Source: Tritrichomonas musculus
Lineage: Eukaryota; Parabasalia; Tritrichomonadida; Tritrichomonadidae
Assembly: GCA_039105265.1 (NCBI GenBank)
Contig: JAPFFF010000020.1
Location: 2,001,001 to 2,065,000, forward strand
Length of the DNA: 64,000 bases
Direction: 5' to 3'
Shown: piece after piece, positions 52,150 to 62,998 of the stretch
Position numbering within the stretch: the first letter of the stretch is position 1
Layout of the letters: each line of letters starts with the position of its first letter
The notes under the pieces: generated by a model
Seen by the model: only the letters and a program-made list of their open reading frames with translations
Told to the model about the DNA's origin: nothing
The model's database searches: none
Position numbers and translations under genes: made by a program

Positions 52150-53270
52150 TTAAATGCATTTAACATTAACAAATCTTGCACCAACTTCATCGTATTCACT
52201 TCTTTTTATGACTATTTTATTAAAAATATCTGCATTTGATGAGAAAAATGAACCTCCAATCCATGATCCATCTTTTCTATTTTCAAGACAAATGATATTA
52301 AAGCCAATATTTTCATTTTTGTAATTCTCTCTGGAAATCCTTTTAACATTGAATTTCCACCTGATAAAACAATATTATTATATAACAAACTTTGAATTTT
52401 TTCATCACACTTTTTAATTGATTTATAAATTTCTTTATCAATGCCTTCATCATAATTGCCTTCATAATTTTGATTAAATAGAATTTCTGAACACATAAAC
52501 AGTTCTTTATTAATTTGTAAATCAACATTATCATCATCTTTATAATGGAAATTATAATCATTTGTTCTTTTCATATCATTCTCATAATCATATGAAACAA
52601 AACATTTTTGTTCTTTTATATTATTGAAAAGTTGATCAATATGATAAAACATATTCGAATTGAAGTCATATCCTCTATTTTCTAATAATATAATTAAATT
52701 ATTAGTTATATCTCTTCCACCCAAATTTATTCTTTTAATTGAATCTTGTATTTGATATCCTTCATATATTGGAACGATATTTGTAATTTCATCCCCCGAT
52801 TCAACAACAAAACCTGTATTTCTATCTGTTGACAAAAGAGAAAGAACAGCTTGATTTTTCATAAAAAAAAAAAAAAAAGAAGGTGTATAACATGTTTCAA
52901 ACATTAATTCAATCAATTTCTCTCCATTTGATTTTGGATTAAAAGGAATTTCTGTGAAAAAAAATTTAATGCTCGCTAATATTAACTCTCAATTCATCTT
53001 CAAATAAATACTTTAAAAAAGTTCCATTTTTTAACTCAATCTACTATAATCCCTCTTTTGACATGATAAAATGGAATCATCAAACAATATTTATCATATG
53101 CGTATTTCTACAGGATACATTGAACAAACATATTTTGCTTGCCCAACAAATGTATGAAAAATTGCATATGGATCTGGATCTCATGAAAATCCAAATCTAC
53201 TAAATTTTGAACCAGTATCAATAACCAAATTTCTGCCAATATTAAAATTTTAGTTCAGCAATTTTTTTAT
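52150..53270 (-). pseudogene. Actin-like pseudogene
   Basis: The minus strand carries recognisable actin text from near the start (NLVIDTGSKFSRFGFS near 53,225), through TEIPFNPKSNGEKLIELMFE, AVLSLLSTDRNTGFVVESGD, VPIYEGYQIQDSIKRINLGG and NNIVLSGGNSMLKGFPERI, to the C-terminal WIGGSFFSS...KRSEYDEVGARFVNVKCI ending at 52,150. The N-terminal third has several stops, and there is a frame change near 52,320. Divergence from canonical actin is large, so it derives from a divergent actin or actin-related gene, now dead. Copy C keeps only its last 60 codons. Confidence 0.8.
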
Positions 53271-55084
53271 GGGCAGAAATTCATAAATATGTCTTCTCAA
53301 TATATACAACATAATTTGCATAAAAAAGGGAAAAGATTGTATATACAATTATGCAAAAAGCATAAAAATAAAAGAAGCTCAAATTCTTTCATGAACTAAA
53401 ACAGCATATGACGGGATTAGGAAAAAAATTCCAACTTGGAATTAGGCTTGTTATTCTGATATCGATTATCAGGTTTGGCAGAACGGTAGACACTAAACCG
53501 TTTATAATTTTTTCAAAATTTTGATATCGAAAAACGATTGATTTTGAATTTTTTATATTTATTGTTTGAATTTTTATTAAGCACAAATATAATAAAATTG
53601 TTGATCTATTAGATTTATTATAATTATTGTTTTAAATGAGAAATTTATTTTTTTTTAAAATCAGAATTGAGAACTTTACATCATTTCCTCTCAATTTCAA
53701 ATCTTTCTTTTCTCTCCAATTTCATAACAAATTTTTGAAATATTGATAAAATCATCTTTATTATATATGCATTTTCTGATGGCTAAATTTCACTGAATTT
53801 GGTGCGCTACATTTTTCGTAAAAGAAATATGATTTACTTATTTAAGTTAATTTTTTAAAAAATATAAATTTCTAATGATGATTATCAATATTCAATAGGA
53901 TATTTTATGTTTTGGAGCTTCATTTCATCAAATCATCAAAAAAATTACATATCTAATTTTATTTACAATAGCTAAGTCCAAATTTATTAGGCAATAAATT
54001 CCAATTTATACCAACCAAAAAGCAAATATATGATATATTTTATGATATAAATGATTAATAAAATGCTTTTTATAGAAAAGTTATAACAAAATTATTCAAA
54101 GTTAGAAATTTGCTTAGTACGATCAGTATTTGAATTCAAAAATCTTCATTTTTTATAGTAAACTACAATTTAATTGAGGGGAATTCAATATATTATTTTT
54201 AAAATTGATAAGTTTATTTTATTTTTCTCAGGTCTAGTTTTTGGACAATTGAAAATTAAATAGTAAATAGAAAATAATTGAAAAATCGTTATTAGAAAAA
54301 TTCAAATGTATTGAAAATTGAATTAATTTAAAATAAAATAATGTATCATCAATATATAACTATAACCATTGTATATTTTTCTTTCTTCTTCCTAATCTTT
54401 TCTTCTTTAAATTCTATATTCTGTAATTTATTAATAAACTACGAATCATAAGAGTGAAATTAAAACTGCGAAATATATTCGATATATAAGAGGAAAATTT
54501 ATCGGAAACCTGGAAATTGTTTTAAATTTGCTGATTTATTTGGTTTAAGTTATTATTGATGCAAAAGCTTGACTTTTAGAGGTTATATAATATTAAAAGT
54601 CTTGGCGTGAGTGAAAAAGTTTCGGAATAAGGAAAACAATTAAAATATACTGCTGTGTTTGTTTCATTCTGTTGCTGAGGTCAAATTTGTACTTGATATT
54701 GTGAAAAAATAAAGCTTGTGCCAATATGAGAAAATTTTTAACGAAATCCAGAAAAATAGTCAGAACTAGAGGTAATATTTAGATGGATTGATCATAAAAT
54801 TAAATAAATCTTTGTTTATAATATGTGGCAGCAAACAAAATATGGCTCTGAAAATAATTCACTGCAATTCAATTTTGAGAATTAGAATAAAAAAAAATTC
54901 AATTAATTATCAAAATTGAGAGGTCTAGTTTTTGGAAGGTAGTTTAATATCTTGTTTTCTAGCGCATTAAATATAACATAATTAATTGTTTAAATTTATT
55001 ATCTGTCATTAAGTAAAATATATTAATTATAACCATACTTATTATAAATTCGCTAGTTTCGACCTTTCTTGTTTCTCAAAACAT
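53271..55084. other. AT-rich intergenic region
   Basis: No gene supported. The minus-strand frame at 53,389-53,586 lacks protein-like composition. ATGGCTCTGAA near 54,843 resembles words at 27.6 and 28.8 kb. Confidence 0.4.
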
Positions 55085-55123
55085 ATCTATATTTCATATC
55101 ACATTTCATAGCATTTGTAAAAA

Positions 55124-56302
55124 ATGAATTTTGAAGAATTTATTGAAAAAAAGAAAAGTATTCAGGTTGCTCTTCTTGAATTTCTTGAAGATGAATCGGA
55201 TGCAGATGATAAATTTGAAAATTTTGTTAAACTTGTCACAAGTCAGCAAATAATTAATAATCAACATGAATTCAAAGAATTATTATATTTAATAAACAAC
55301 ATTGTGAACAATCATCATCGCGTTCGAAACTTTATTTGTAAATTTGAACGAGTTTTGAGACAATTCAAACAAGAAATCCAAAAATATTTTTCGAATTCAG
55401 AAATTTTCAACATTTTCAAAGATAGCAAGAGAATCCTTCTATTTCTTCTTGAAGAAAAAATGATGATAATTGATGAGTCCATTTTTTCAATAATTACGAG
55501 TTCCGAATATGCCATAAAGAAGTATATTGAATATTTTCAACCAGAAATCAAACCGTTTGTCACAGAAGAAAACATTGAAAAATACGGCTGCAAGAATAGA
55601 ATATTAAAAGATTCTGAATTTATTGAACGAATGAACAAAGAAGTTGAATCCAAATTCTATGAAAAACGACGAGAAGGAGAAAACGATGATTCTTTGTGTG
55701 AACTGATTCGAAACAACGAAATCAAAGAATTTATCAGATTTACAGAACAAAGAAATTTGTCACTCGAAATTGACATTAAAAAATCAATTTTTGAAACAAA
55801 CCAACTTTTGGCTGATGAATTTGGTATTCAACTGATTGAATATGCATCATTTTATGGCTCGAATGACATCATCAAATACATGGAAAAGCAAGGAGTTGAA
55901 CTGATATCATCGATGTGGCTTTATGGAATTCACAGTTGTAATGCAGAACTGATCAGATATCTTGAAGAGAATCATGTTCCACTACCAAGAAATGGTTACG
56001 AAAGAATTCTTGAAGAATCGATTAAATGTCATCACAACGAAATTTCGAACTACATCATTGACAATTTAATTAAGGAAGAAGATCTCCAAAATAACATTGA
56101 AAGCAACTATAATGACAATTTTTATCGATATGCCGTTGAATCTCACAATTATTGTTTTTTCCCAACAAACATGAAATACAAAAACATGTTTCTTTATTTA
56201 TGTGAATTTGATTATTACACACTTGTTGAACTTTATCTAAAAGAAGGAAACATTGACATAAATGCAAAAATTAAAATATTAATCATTCAAATAGCGTTTT
56301 AA
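55124..56302 (+). CDS. DUF3447/ankyrin-family protein (paralogue C)
   Basis: A 392-residue protein, MNFEEFIEKKKSIQVALLEF..., nearly the same as paralogue B with scattered substitutions (for example QLLADEFGIQLIEYAS where B has QLLTGAYKISLIEYAS). Charged helical first half, DUF3447/ankyrin second half. It stops just before the 188-bp array, as B does, here after IQIAF. The main frame is open and substitutions are mostly mild, suggesting the protein body is still maintained although the downstream repeats are out of frame. 5' leader shared with A and B. Confidence 0.85.
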   Translation: MNFEEFIEKKKSIQVALLEFLEDESDADDKFENFVKLVTSQQIINNQHEFKELLYLINNIVNNHHRVRNFICKFERVLRQFKQEIQKYFSNSEIFNIFKDSKRILLFLLEEKMMIIDESIFSIITSSEYAIKKYIEYFQPEIKPFVTEENIEKYGCKNRILKDSEFIERMNKEVESKFYEKRREGENDDSLCELIRNNEIKEFIRFTEQRNLSLEIDIKKSIFETNQLLADEFGIQLIEYASFYGSNDIIKYMEKQGVELISSMWLYGIHSCNAELIRYLEENHVPLPRNGYERILEESIKCHHNEISNYIIDNLIKEEDLQNNIESNYNDNFYRYAVESHNYCFFPTNMKYKNMFLYLCEFDYYTLVELYLKEGNIDINAKIKILIIQIAF

Positions 56303-57981
56303 ATCAAAACATTCATGAAATTCAAATCTAACTTTTTTCATGAAATTGAAAAATTGAATTATTTATGGAATTTAACTCGAACATTTAATTGGACGGCGTT
56401 GATTCTTGCTTCAATAGGTGGCCATAAAGAAATTGTTGAATTATTAATAAGCCAAGAAGGCATTGATATCAACATTCAAAACATTTTAAATCAAAAACAT
56501 TCATAAAATTCAAATCTAACTTTTTTAATTGGATTGAAAAATTGAATGATTTATGGAATTTAACTCGAACATTTAATAATACGGCATTGAATATTGCTGC
56601 ATATAATGGCCATAAAGAAATTGTTGAACTATTAATAAGCCAAGAAGGCATTGATATCAACATTCAAGATATTTTAGATCAAAAACATTCATAAAATTCA
56701 AATCTAACTTTTTTAATGAAATTGAAAAATTGAATTATTTATGGAATTTAACTCGAACATTTAATTGTACGGCGTTGATTTATGCTGCAAGATATGGCCA
56801 TAAAGAAATTGTTGAATTATTAATAAGCCAAGAAGGCATTGATATCAACATTCAAGACATTTTAAATCAAAAACATTCATAAAATTCAAATCTAACTTTT
56901 TTCATTTTGTTGAAAAATTGAATGATTTATGGAATTTAACTCGAACATTTAATGATACGGCGTTGATTTATGCTGCAAAAGGTGACCATAAAGAAATTGT
57001 TGAACTATTAATAAGCCAAGAAGGCATTGATATCAACATTCAAGATATTTTAGATCAAAAACATTCATAAAGTTCAAATCTAACTTTTTTCATTGGATTG
57101 AAAAATTGAAATATTTATGGAATTTAACTCGAATATTTAATTGTACGGCGTTGATTTATGCTGCAAGATATGGCCATAAAGAAATTGTTGAATTATTAAT
57201 AAGCCAAGAAGGCATTGATATCAACATTCAAGACATTTTAAATCAAAAACATTCATAAAATTCAAATCTAACTTTTTTCATTTTGTTGAAAAATTGAATG
57301 ATTTATGGAATTTAACTCGAATATTTAATTGTACGGCGTTGATTTATGCTGCAAGATATGGCCATAAAGAAATTGTTGAATTATTAATAAGCCAAGAAGG
57401 CATTGATATCAACATTCAAGACATTTTAAATCAAAAACATTCATAAAATTCAAATCTAACTTTTTTCATATGATTGAAAAATTGAATGATTTATGGAATT
57501 TAACTCGAACATTTAATAATACGGCATTGAATATTGCTGCATATAATGGCCATAAAGAAATTGTTGAACTATTAATAAGCCAAGAAGGCATTGATATCAA
57601 CATTCAAGATATTTTAGATCAAAAACATTCATAAAATTCAAATCTAACTTTTTTAATGAAATTGAAAAATTGAATTATTTATGGAATTTAACTCGAACAT
57701 TTAATTGTACGGCGTTGATTTATGCTGCAAGATATGGCCATAAAGAAATTGTTGAATTATTAATAAGCCAAGAAGGCATTGATATCAACATTCAAGACAT
57801 TTTAAATCAAAAACATTCATAAAATTCAAATCTAACTTTTTTCATATGATTGAAAAATTGAATGATTTATGGAATTTTGATATAAAATATTCACAAAGCT
57901 GCCATTGACTATGCAAGAGAAAGAAAACATCACGAAATTGTTGACCTTCTATCCAAAATATCAATGAAGTCAAATCATTGA
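56303..57981 (+). repeat. Array of eight 188-bp ankyrin units plus cap
   Basis: Same unit, same period and same -1 offset as the array in copy B, but one unit fewer. The first unit has an ATG (56,315) and encodes KFKSNFFHEIEKLNYLWNLT, then LILASIGGHKEIVELLISQE. The cap DYARERKHHEIVDLLSK ends at TGA 57,979-57,981. Neighbouring units are nearly identical, pointing to recent unequal exchange or conversion. Confidence 0.85.
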
Positions 57982-58140
57982 ATGAAATAATTTTTAAATC
58001 ATTAATAAACTTTTTTTAACAATATTTTTTTTTTTTTTTTTTTTTATGCATTTCTTTCTAAAAAAGTAAAAAGTTACATAAATGGATGGAGAGTTTAAAA
58101 AATTTTATTCAACAATATAAAATTAAATACTCAAAAAGTA

Positions 58141-58414
58141 AAGATGAATTCTTAGATTATGTTGATTTATTTGAAAGTTCAGAAAGATCATTTGAACCAG
58201 AAAAAAAATTCAAAAAGATTACATTATCAACTAATCATGCTAAAGTTACTGAATAAACAGAAAATATAGTTGTTGATGATGATGATATAGATACAATTTC
58301 AGATTTTACAAGAAATCAAAGCTTCAATCGTCTTTCAAAAGATGTTCAAGATTTCTTAAAATCTGCAGTGGATAAACAAGTTCTTGAATTAACAGTTCTT
58401 ACTATTCCAAATTA
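58141..58414 (+). pseudogene. 3' fragment of the kinase relic (copy C)
   Basis: Matches 51,401-51,672 of copy B: DEFLDYVDLFESSERSFEPE followed by the acidic and DFTRNQSFNRLSKDVQDFLK tail. The kinase domain itself was removed by the deletion in this copy. Confidence 0.7.
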
Positions 58415-58891
58415 AGGAAACATTTTTTTTTTGTTTGCATAGAATTCATTTTAATTTTCTGAAATTGATGTATTGAAATTGTCTAAATTTGTCATTGTTG
58501 AATTCAAATATCCATCAAATTTTTTTTGTCCACTTGTTGATTTGTTTGCAAATTTATAAAAATGAATGAGAAATTTTTTGTTTTCTGATTGATCATATAA
58601 ATAATAAACATAATACTACGAAACTTCTTTCGCATCTTCATTTAAAAGGCAGAGTACTGAATGAGTTAAATTCATTCTATTTGATTTAAAAAACAGTTTA
58701 TATGTCAATGCCAGTTCTATTTTTGTAGATTGTCCTTTTTCCCAGAAAAGGACTTTATATAAAATAGAACTAAATAATACATTAGACCTTTTTATAAAAA
58801 AACAATGGAAACAAATCAATTCGAAAATCATAAGATAAAAATTATGAAATTAATTGTAAATTTTAATACTAGAAAAAAATATTTTTAAGCT

Positions 58892-59074
58892 TTAAATGCA
58901 TTTAACATTAACAAATCTTGCACCAACTTCATCGTATTCACTTCTTTTTATGACTATTTTATTAAAAATATCTGCATTTGATGAGAAAAATGAACCTCCA
59001 ATCCATGATCCATCTTTTCTATTTTCAAGACAAATGATATTAAAGCCAATATTTTCATTTTTGTAATTCTCTCT
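58892..59074 (-). pseudogene. C-terminal fragment of the actin-like relic (copy C)
   Basis: Encodes NENIGFNIICLENRKDGSWI, then GGSFFSSNADIFNKIVIKRS and EYDEVGARFVNVKCI, the actin C-terminus. It is truncated at 59,074 by the Polinton's left end. The apparent 100-codon frame to 59,194 runs across that junction and is not a real protein. Confidence 0.75.
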
Positions 59075-59518
59075 AGTAGTGTACAAAAGGGGTGATTTAA
59101 GGACTAAAGTCCTTAAACCCCTTCGGTTCACCCCTTTCTCGGTTCTCCGCTCTTGACGAGCTTCGAACCGGACTCCATAAATATAGGTCATCAATGCTTT
59201 TCATTTCTGTCTTCACTTTATAAGTTTACTATACGGGACATATATATTGCATAAAAACCTTTATTTTCACATTAGAAGTATATGTTAGTAGTCAAAAAAG
59301 TGATATCTTTATACCTGAAATGTGCAAAGTTTTGCATTATTTCCTTCGGAAATGTGATATAAAAACTAAAATTTCTCATAAAATTTTAATATATTTATAC
59401 TTTTTAAAAATATTGAAAATAAAATTTTAAAAAAATTTTGTAATATGATATGTGATATAAAAAATAATATCAGGTATAAATAATTTTATATTTTATAAAT
59501 TTTTATTCTTTTAAAAAA
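59075..59518. repeat. Polinton left terminal region with nested palindromes
   Basis: TTTAAGGACTAAAGTCCTTA (59,096-59,117 in full) is a near-perfect palindrome flanked by GGGG and CCCC, giving a strong hairpin. GC is high to about 59,180 and then drops. Presumably the terminal inverted repeat; the partner end is outside the window. Confidence 0.65.
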
Positions 59519-62500
59519 ATGAAACTTATAGAAGCCACTTATGAACAATTATGTGAATTAATGGAATTAATGATTAATGATAAATTCCCTAGAGACCCAC
59601 ATGAACTATGGGAAAATAATGAAGAATTAATAATAGATATTCAAAACCAATTATATTTCGATAAAGGTTATGATGGTGATACAGATAATTATGATGCTAT
59701 CTATTGGTATTTTAAAGGTAAAAACAATAAAGAAAAACCTAAAGAAGAACCTAAAAAAGAACATAAAAATGAACCACTTGCAAAGCAAGAGTCTGCAAAG
59801 CAGCCTAAACCAATAAAAACCGAAAATAAAACACAATCTGAGATTGTTAATAGAATTATGGAAAAATTAGAAGAATCTCCCACAAATTGGTATATTGATT
59901 TTGAAAGATTAGATAATGACGGACGAAAATTATTATTGCCAAAATTAAAGAAATTCTTTGAAGAACATATTGATGCTTTATCAATATCTGAGAAATATAA
60001 AATAGCTTTCAAAGTTAATGGGGAGTGGCATTCAAAACGATTGACTCCAGAAGTATATAAACAATTAATGAATAATCTTACCGAAAATCACTTTATATTT
60101 GATATTGAGAATGTTGTGCCAGAATATTTTTATGAAAAAGGTGCAGAAAAGATACCAGAATGGAGTCTATTTAGTGCTGTCAAATTTAATAAATTTAAAG
60201 GTATTAATGCTAATAAGGATTTGCCATCCGGCAAACTCGTTTACAACGACCGTGGAGGTAGCTTCTTTCAATATTTAGTAAATAAGAATTGTCCATTAAA
60301 TGTAAAAAAATATCTTAAAAAATTACAAATATTCACATCTCTAGTAAACGAAAAAGGTAAACAAAGAAAAGAATTAGATGATTGCTGTTTTATTTATGCT
60401 TTACAACAAACTGGATGTTATGATGATGCTACACTAAATAAAATGCGATTACGAATTAACACTAGATATCTCTCACAAAAATCTTTAAATGAATTATGTA
60501 TGGAGTTCAAACTGCATATTAAATTATCCTTCATAGATGAAGATGCAAATGGAATAAATAAAAAACGCTCTGTTAAATCTACTAAAAATAACAAAGAAAA
60601 ACATTATTTAGGTATAGAGAATGCTGAACCAAATAGAATACGCACAATGAATATATACAATAAACATTATTTCATTGAAGAGAAAACACCTTTTAGTACA
60701 TATTATATTAATCATTTAAATGAGTGCACAGAGGACAAATATAATAAAGAATACAAACAAAATCACTGGATTAAAGCACGATATTTTATTAACTCTTCTG
60801 ACTTAGTGAGAGTATTAATGAAGAACAATTATTTTGTTCCTATTACGTTTGGACAATATAAGATTTTAAACACAATATTCTATAAAGATGTAGACAGTAA
60901 TATTGACCTTATTGACCTTGATTATAATGATGAACAATGCACAAAATTAATAGAACAACCTAAGAAAAAGATTAATAAAAAAATAACCTCAAGAATGTAT
61001 TGGTATGCAGATTTTGAAGCAGATGTTAGTACTAGTATTCACAAGCCTTATATGTGTGTTGTTCATAGTGCAAATGGAAATCACAAAGAATGTTTCAAAG
61101 GTGAAGATTGTAATAAACAATTATTAGATTATCTAGATGATCAATCAGTTGTATATTTTCATAATTTAGCATATGATATAAGAATGTTAGCGAACTTTGG
61201 CTTATGTAAATCTATTATAAAAGGTTCAAAAACTATGTCTGCAGATATAAAATATAATAATAAAACGATTCATCTTAGAGATTCATTACCAATATTATCA
61301 TGCAAATTATCACAATTACCATCTATGTTTAATATAGAAGGAATACAAAAAGAGATATTTCCATATAAATATTATACACTAGAAAGACTAAAAACAAATA
61401 TAGGAATCATTAGTGAAGCAGGCTTAAATGAAGATAAACAGTGGACAGATGAAGATTATATTTTATTTTACTCTAATATCGATAAGATTGAAGGATGCAG
61501 AATAGACGAAAAACACTTTGACATGTATAAATATGCTGAATTCTATTGCCAACAAGATGTTAATATTTTGAGAATTGGATTTGAGAAATTGCGTGAAGGA
61601 TTCAAAGAAAATTTTAATATTAACCTTTATAAATTTATTAGTATATCATCTCTTGCAAATGAAGTGTTTAACCAAAAAGTATATTATCCTAATGGAAATC
61701 TTTATAAATTAGGTGGACATGTTAGGCATTTCTGTTCAAAAGCAATATATGGTGGTAGATGCATGACTGCTTATAATAAAAAGTGGCATACAAAAAAGAA
61801 TCTCTGTGATTTTGATGCAGTTAGTTTATATCCATCTGCAATGAAAAGATTGTATACAGTTGAAGGAAAACCTAAAGTGATTCAACCAGAACAATTAAAC
61901 CTAGAGTTTCTATCTAAACAATCTGCATATATTGTAGAAATTGAGATAACAAAAATAAATAAACATTATGCTTTTCCATTGATTGTACAAAAGATAAACG
62001 GCTTAAACTGCAACAATGACTATCTACCCAAAGGACAAACTATCAAAATGATTGTTGATAATATCACATTAGAGGATTACATAGAGTTTCAAAAGATAGA
62101 GTTTAACATTTTACGTGGATACTATTGGGATGGTAAAAAAGATTATAGAATAAGAGATTGCATCAGTGATATCTTCAATAAAAGACTTGAATATAAAAAG
62201 CAAAATAATCCATTACAAAATCTCTATAAACTTATTATGAATTCATGTTATGGTAAAACAATTGAGAAACCAGTTGAAAAAGATTATAAATATTTACGTG
62301 AAGGAGATGAATTAGATAAATTTTGGCAAAAGAATTATAATAAAATAGTTGAAGATATTCAATTGAACAACTCTAACATTCACGCAGTTAAGACTCTAAA
62401 ACAAATAGATAAACATTTTAATTTTTCATTGTTAGGTATTCAAGTTTTGTCTATGTCTAAGAGAATTATGAATGAAGTAATGTGTTTAGCTTTTGATATC

Positions 62501-62998
62501 GGATGCCACATTTATTACCAAGATACAGATTCATTTATGATTGAATCTAATGATTTAAAGCTATTACAAAAAGAATTTAATAAAAAATATAATAGAGAAC
62601 TTATAGGTAAAAATCTTGGTCAATTCCATTGTGATTTCCCATCTATTAACAATCATCCAGAAATGCCTGAATCAATTGAAGCATTCTTTTTAATGAAAAA
62701 GATGTATGTTCATAAAATAACAGATTCCACTGGTGATATCGATTATGTTATTAGAGGTAAAGGACTTACACAAAATTCTATTAAATACAAATATAATGAA
62801 GATTTTAATGGAGATGTTATGAAACTTTATGAATCGTTATTTAATGGAAACTCTATAACATTTGATTTAGCAAAAGGTCAACCATGTTTCGATATGAACA
62901 AAAATATGACTGTATCAACTAGAAAAAAATTCGAGAGATGTATTAAAACAGACTATACTGAAGGTGATATAGATTTGTATTTTAAGCAGCTGATTTAA
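59519..62998 (+). CDS. Polinton protein-primed family B DNA polymerase
   Basis: A 1159-residue polymerase. After a Lys/Glu-rich N-terminal region come the 3'-5' exonuclease motifs: Exo I YADFEAD (Asp498, Glu500), Exo II HNLAYD (Asn549, Asp553) and Exo III YCQQD (Tyr676, Asp680). The polymerase motifs follow: A DFDAVSLYPS (Asp764, Asp766), B NSCYGKT (908-914, Lys913) and C YQDTDS (Asp1002, Asp1004). It copies the element from its ends using a protein primer in related systems. Its end overlaps the end of the opposing integrase gene by 17 bases. Confidence 0.95.
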   Translation: MKLIEATYEQLCELMELMINDKFPRDPHELWENNEELIIDIQNQLYFDKGYDGDTDNYDAIYWYFKGKNNKEKPKEEPKKEHKNEPLAKQESAKQPKPIKTENKTQSEIVNRIMEKLEESPTNWYIDFERLDNDGRKLLLPKLKKFFEEHIDALSISEKYKIAFKVNGEWHSKRLTPEVYKQLMNNLTENHFIFDIENVVPEYFYEKGAEKIPEWSLFSAVKFNKFKGINANKDLPSGKLVYNDRGGSFFQYLVNKNCPLNVKKYLKKLQIFTSLVNEKGKQRKELDDCCFIYALQQTGCYDDATLNKMRLRINTRYLSQKSLNELCMEFKLHIKLSFIDEDANGINKKRSVKSTKNNKEKHYLGIENAEPNRIRTMNIYNKHYFIEEKTPFSTYYINHLNECTEDKYNKEYKQNHWIKARYFINSSDLVRVLMKNNYFVPITFGQYKILNTIFYKDVDSNIDLIDLDYNDEQCTKLIEQPKKKINKKITSRMYWYADFEADVSTSIHKPYMCVVHSANGNHKECFKGEDCNKQLLDYLDDQSVVYFHNLAYDIRMLANFGLCKSIIKGSKTMSADIKYNNKTIHLRDSLPILSCKLSQLPSMFNIEGIQKEIFPYKYYTLERLKTNIGIISEAGLNEDKQWTDEDYILFYSNIDKIEGCRIDEKHFDMYKYAEFYCQQDVNILRIGFEKLREGFKENFNINLYKFISISSLANEVFNQKVYYPNGNLYKLGGHVRHFCSKAIYGGRCMTAYNKKWHTKKNLCDFDAVSLYPSAMKRLYTVEGKPKVIQPEQLNLEFLSKQSAYIVEIEITKINKHYAFPLIVQKINGLNCNNDYLPKGQTIKMIVDNITLEDYIEFQKIEFNILRGYYWDGKKDYRIRDCISDIFNKRLEYKKQNNPLQNLYKLIMNSCYGKTIEKPVEKDYKYLREGDELDKFWQKNYNKIVEDIQLNNSNIHAVKTLKQIDKHFNFSLLGIQVLSMSKRIMNEVMCLAFDIGCHIYYQDTDSFMIESNDLKLLQKEFNKKYNRELIGKNLGQFHCDFPSINNHPEMPESIEAFFLMKKMYVHKITDSTGDIDYVIRGKGLTQNSIKYKYNEDFNGDVMKLYESLFNGNSITFDLAKGQPCFDMNKNMTVSTRKKFERCIKTDYTEGDIDLYFKQLI

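Larger units (their letters stand above)
47264..52332. repeat. Large segmental duplication, copy B
   Basis: From CTATATTTCATATCACATTT upstream of the DUF3447 gene to the point matching the Polinton insertion site in copy C (55,085-59,074). Identity is very high in the 3' part (the 71-codon shadow frame at 51,874-52,089 is identical to 58,616-58,831). Copy B retains about 0.9 kb (50,504-51,400) that copy C lacks. Confidence 0.8.
55085..59074. repeat. Large segmental duplication, copy C
   Basis: Counterpart of copy B with DUF3447 gene, 188-bp array (eight units plus cap), a 3' kinase fragment and the actin C-terminus. An internal deletion relative to B joins CTCAAAAAGTA to AAGATGAATTC at about 58,140. 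The copy is cut at 59,074 by a Polinton. Confidence 0.8.

Noticed and set aside
58892-59194. A 100-codon gene on the minus strand
   Set aside because: The frame crosses the junction between the actin relic and the Polinton end, so it is a chance fusion.
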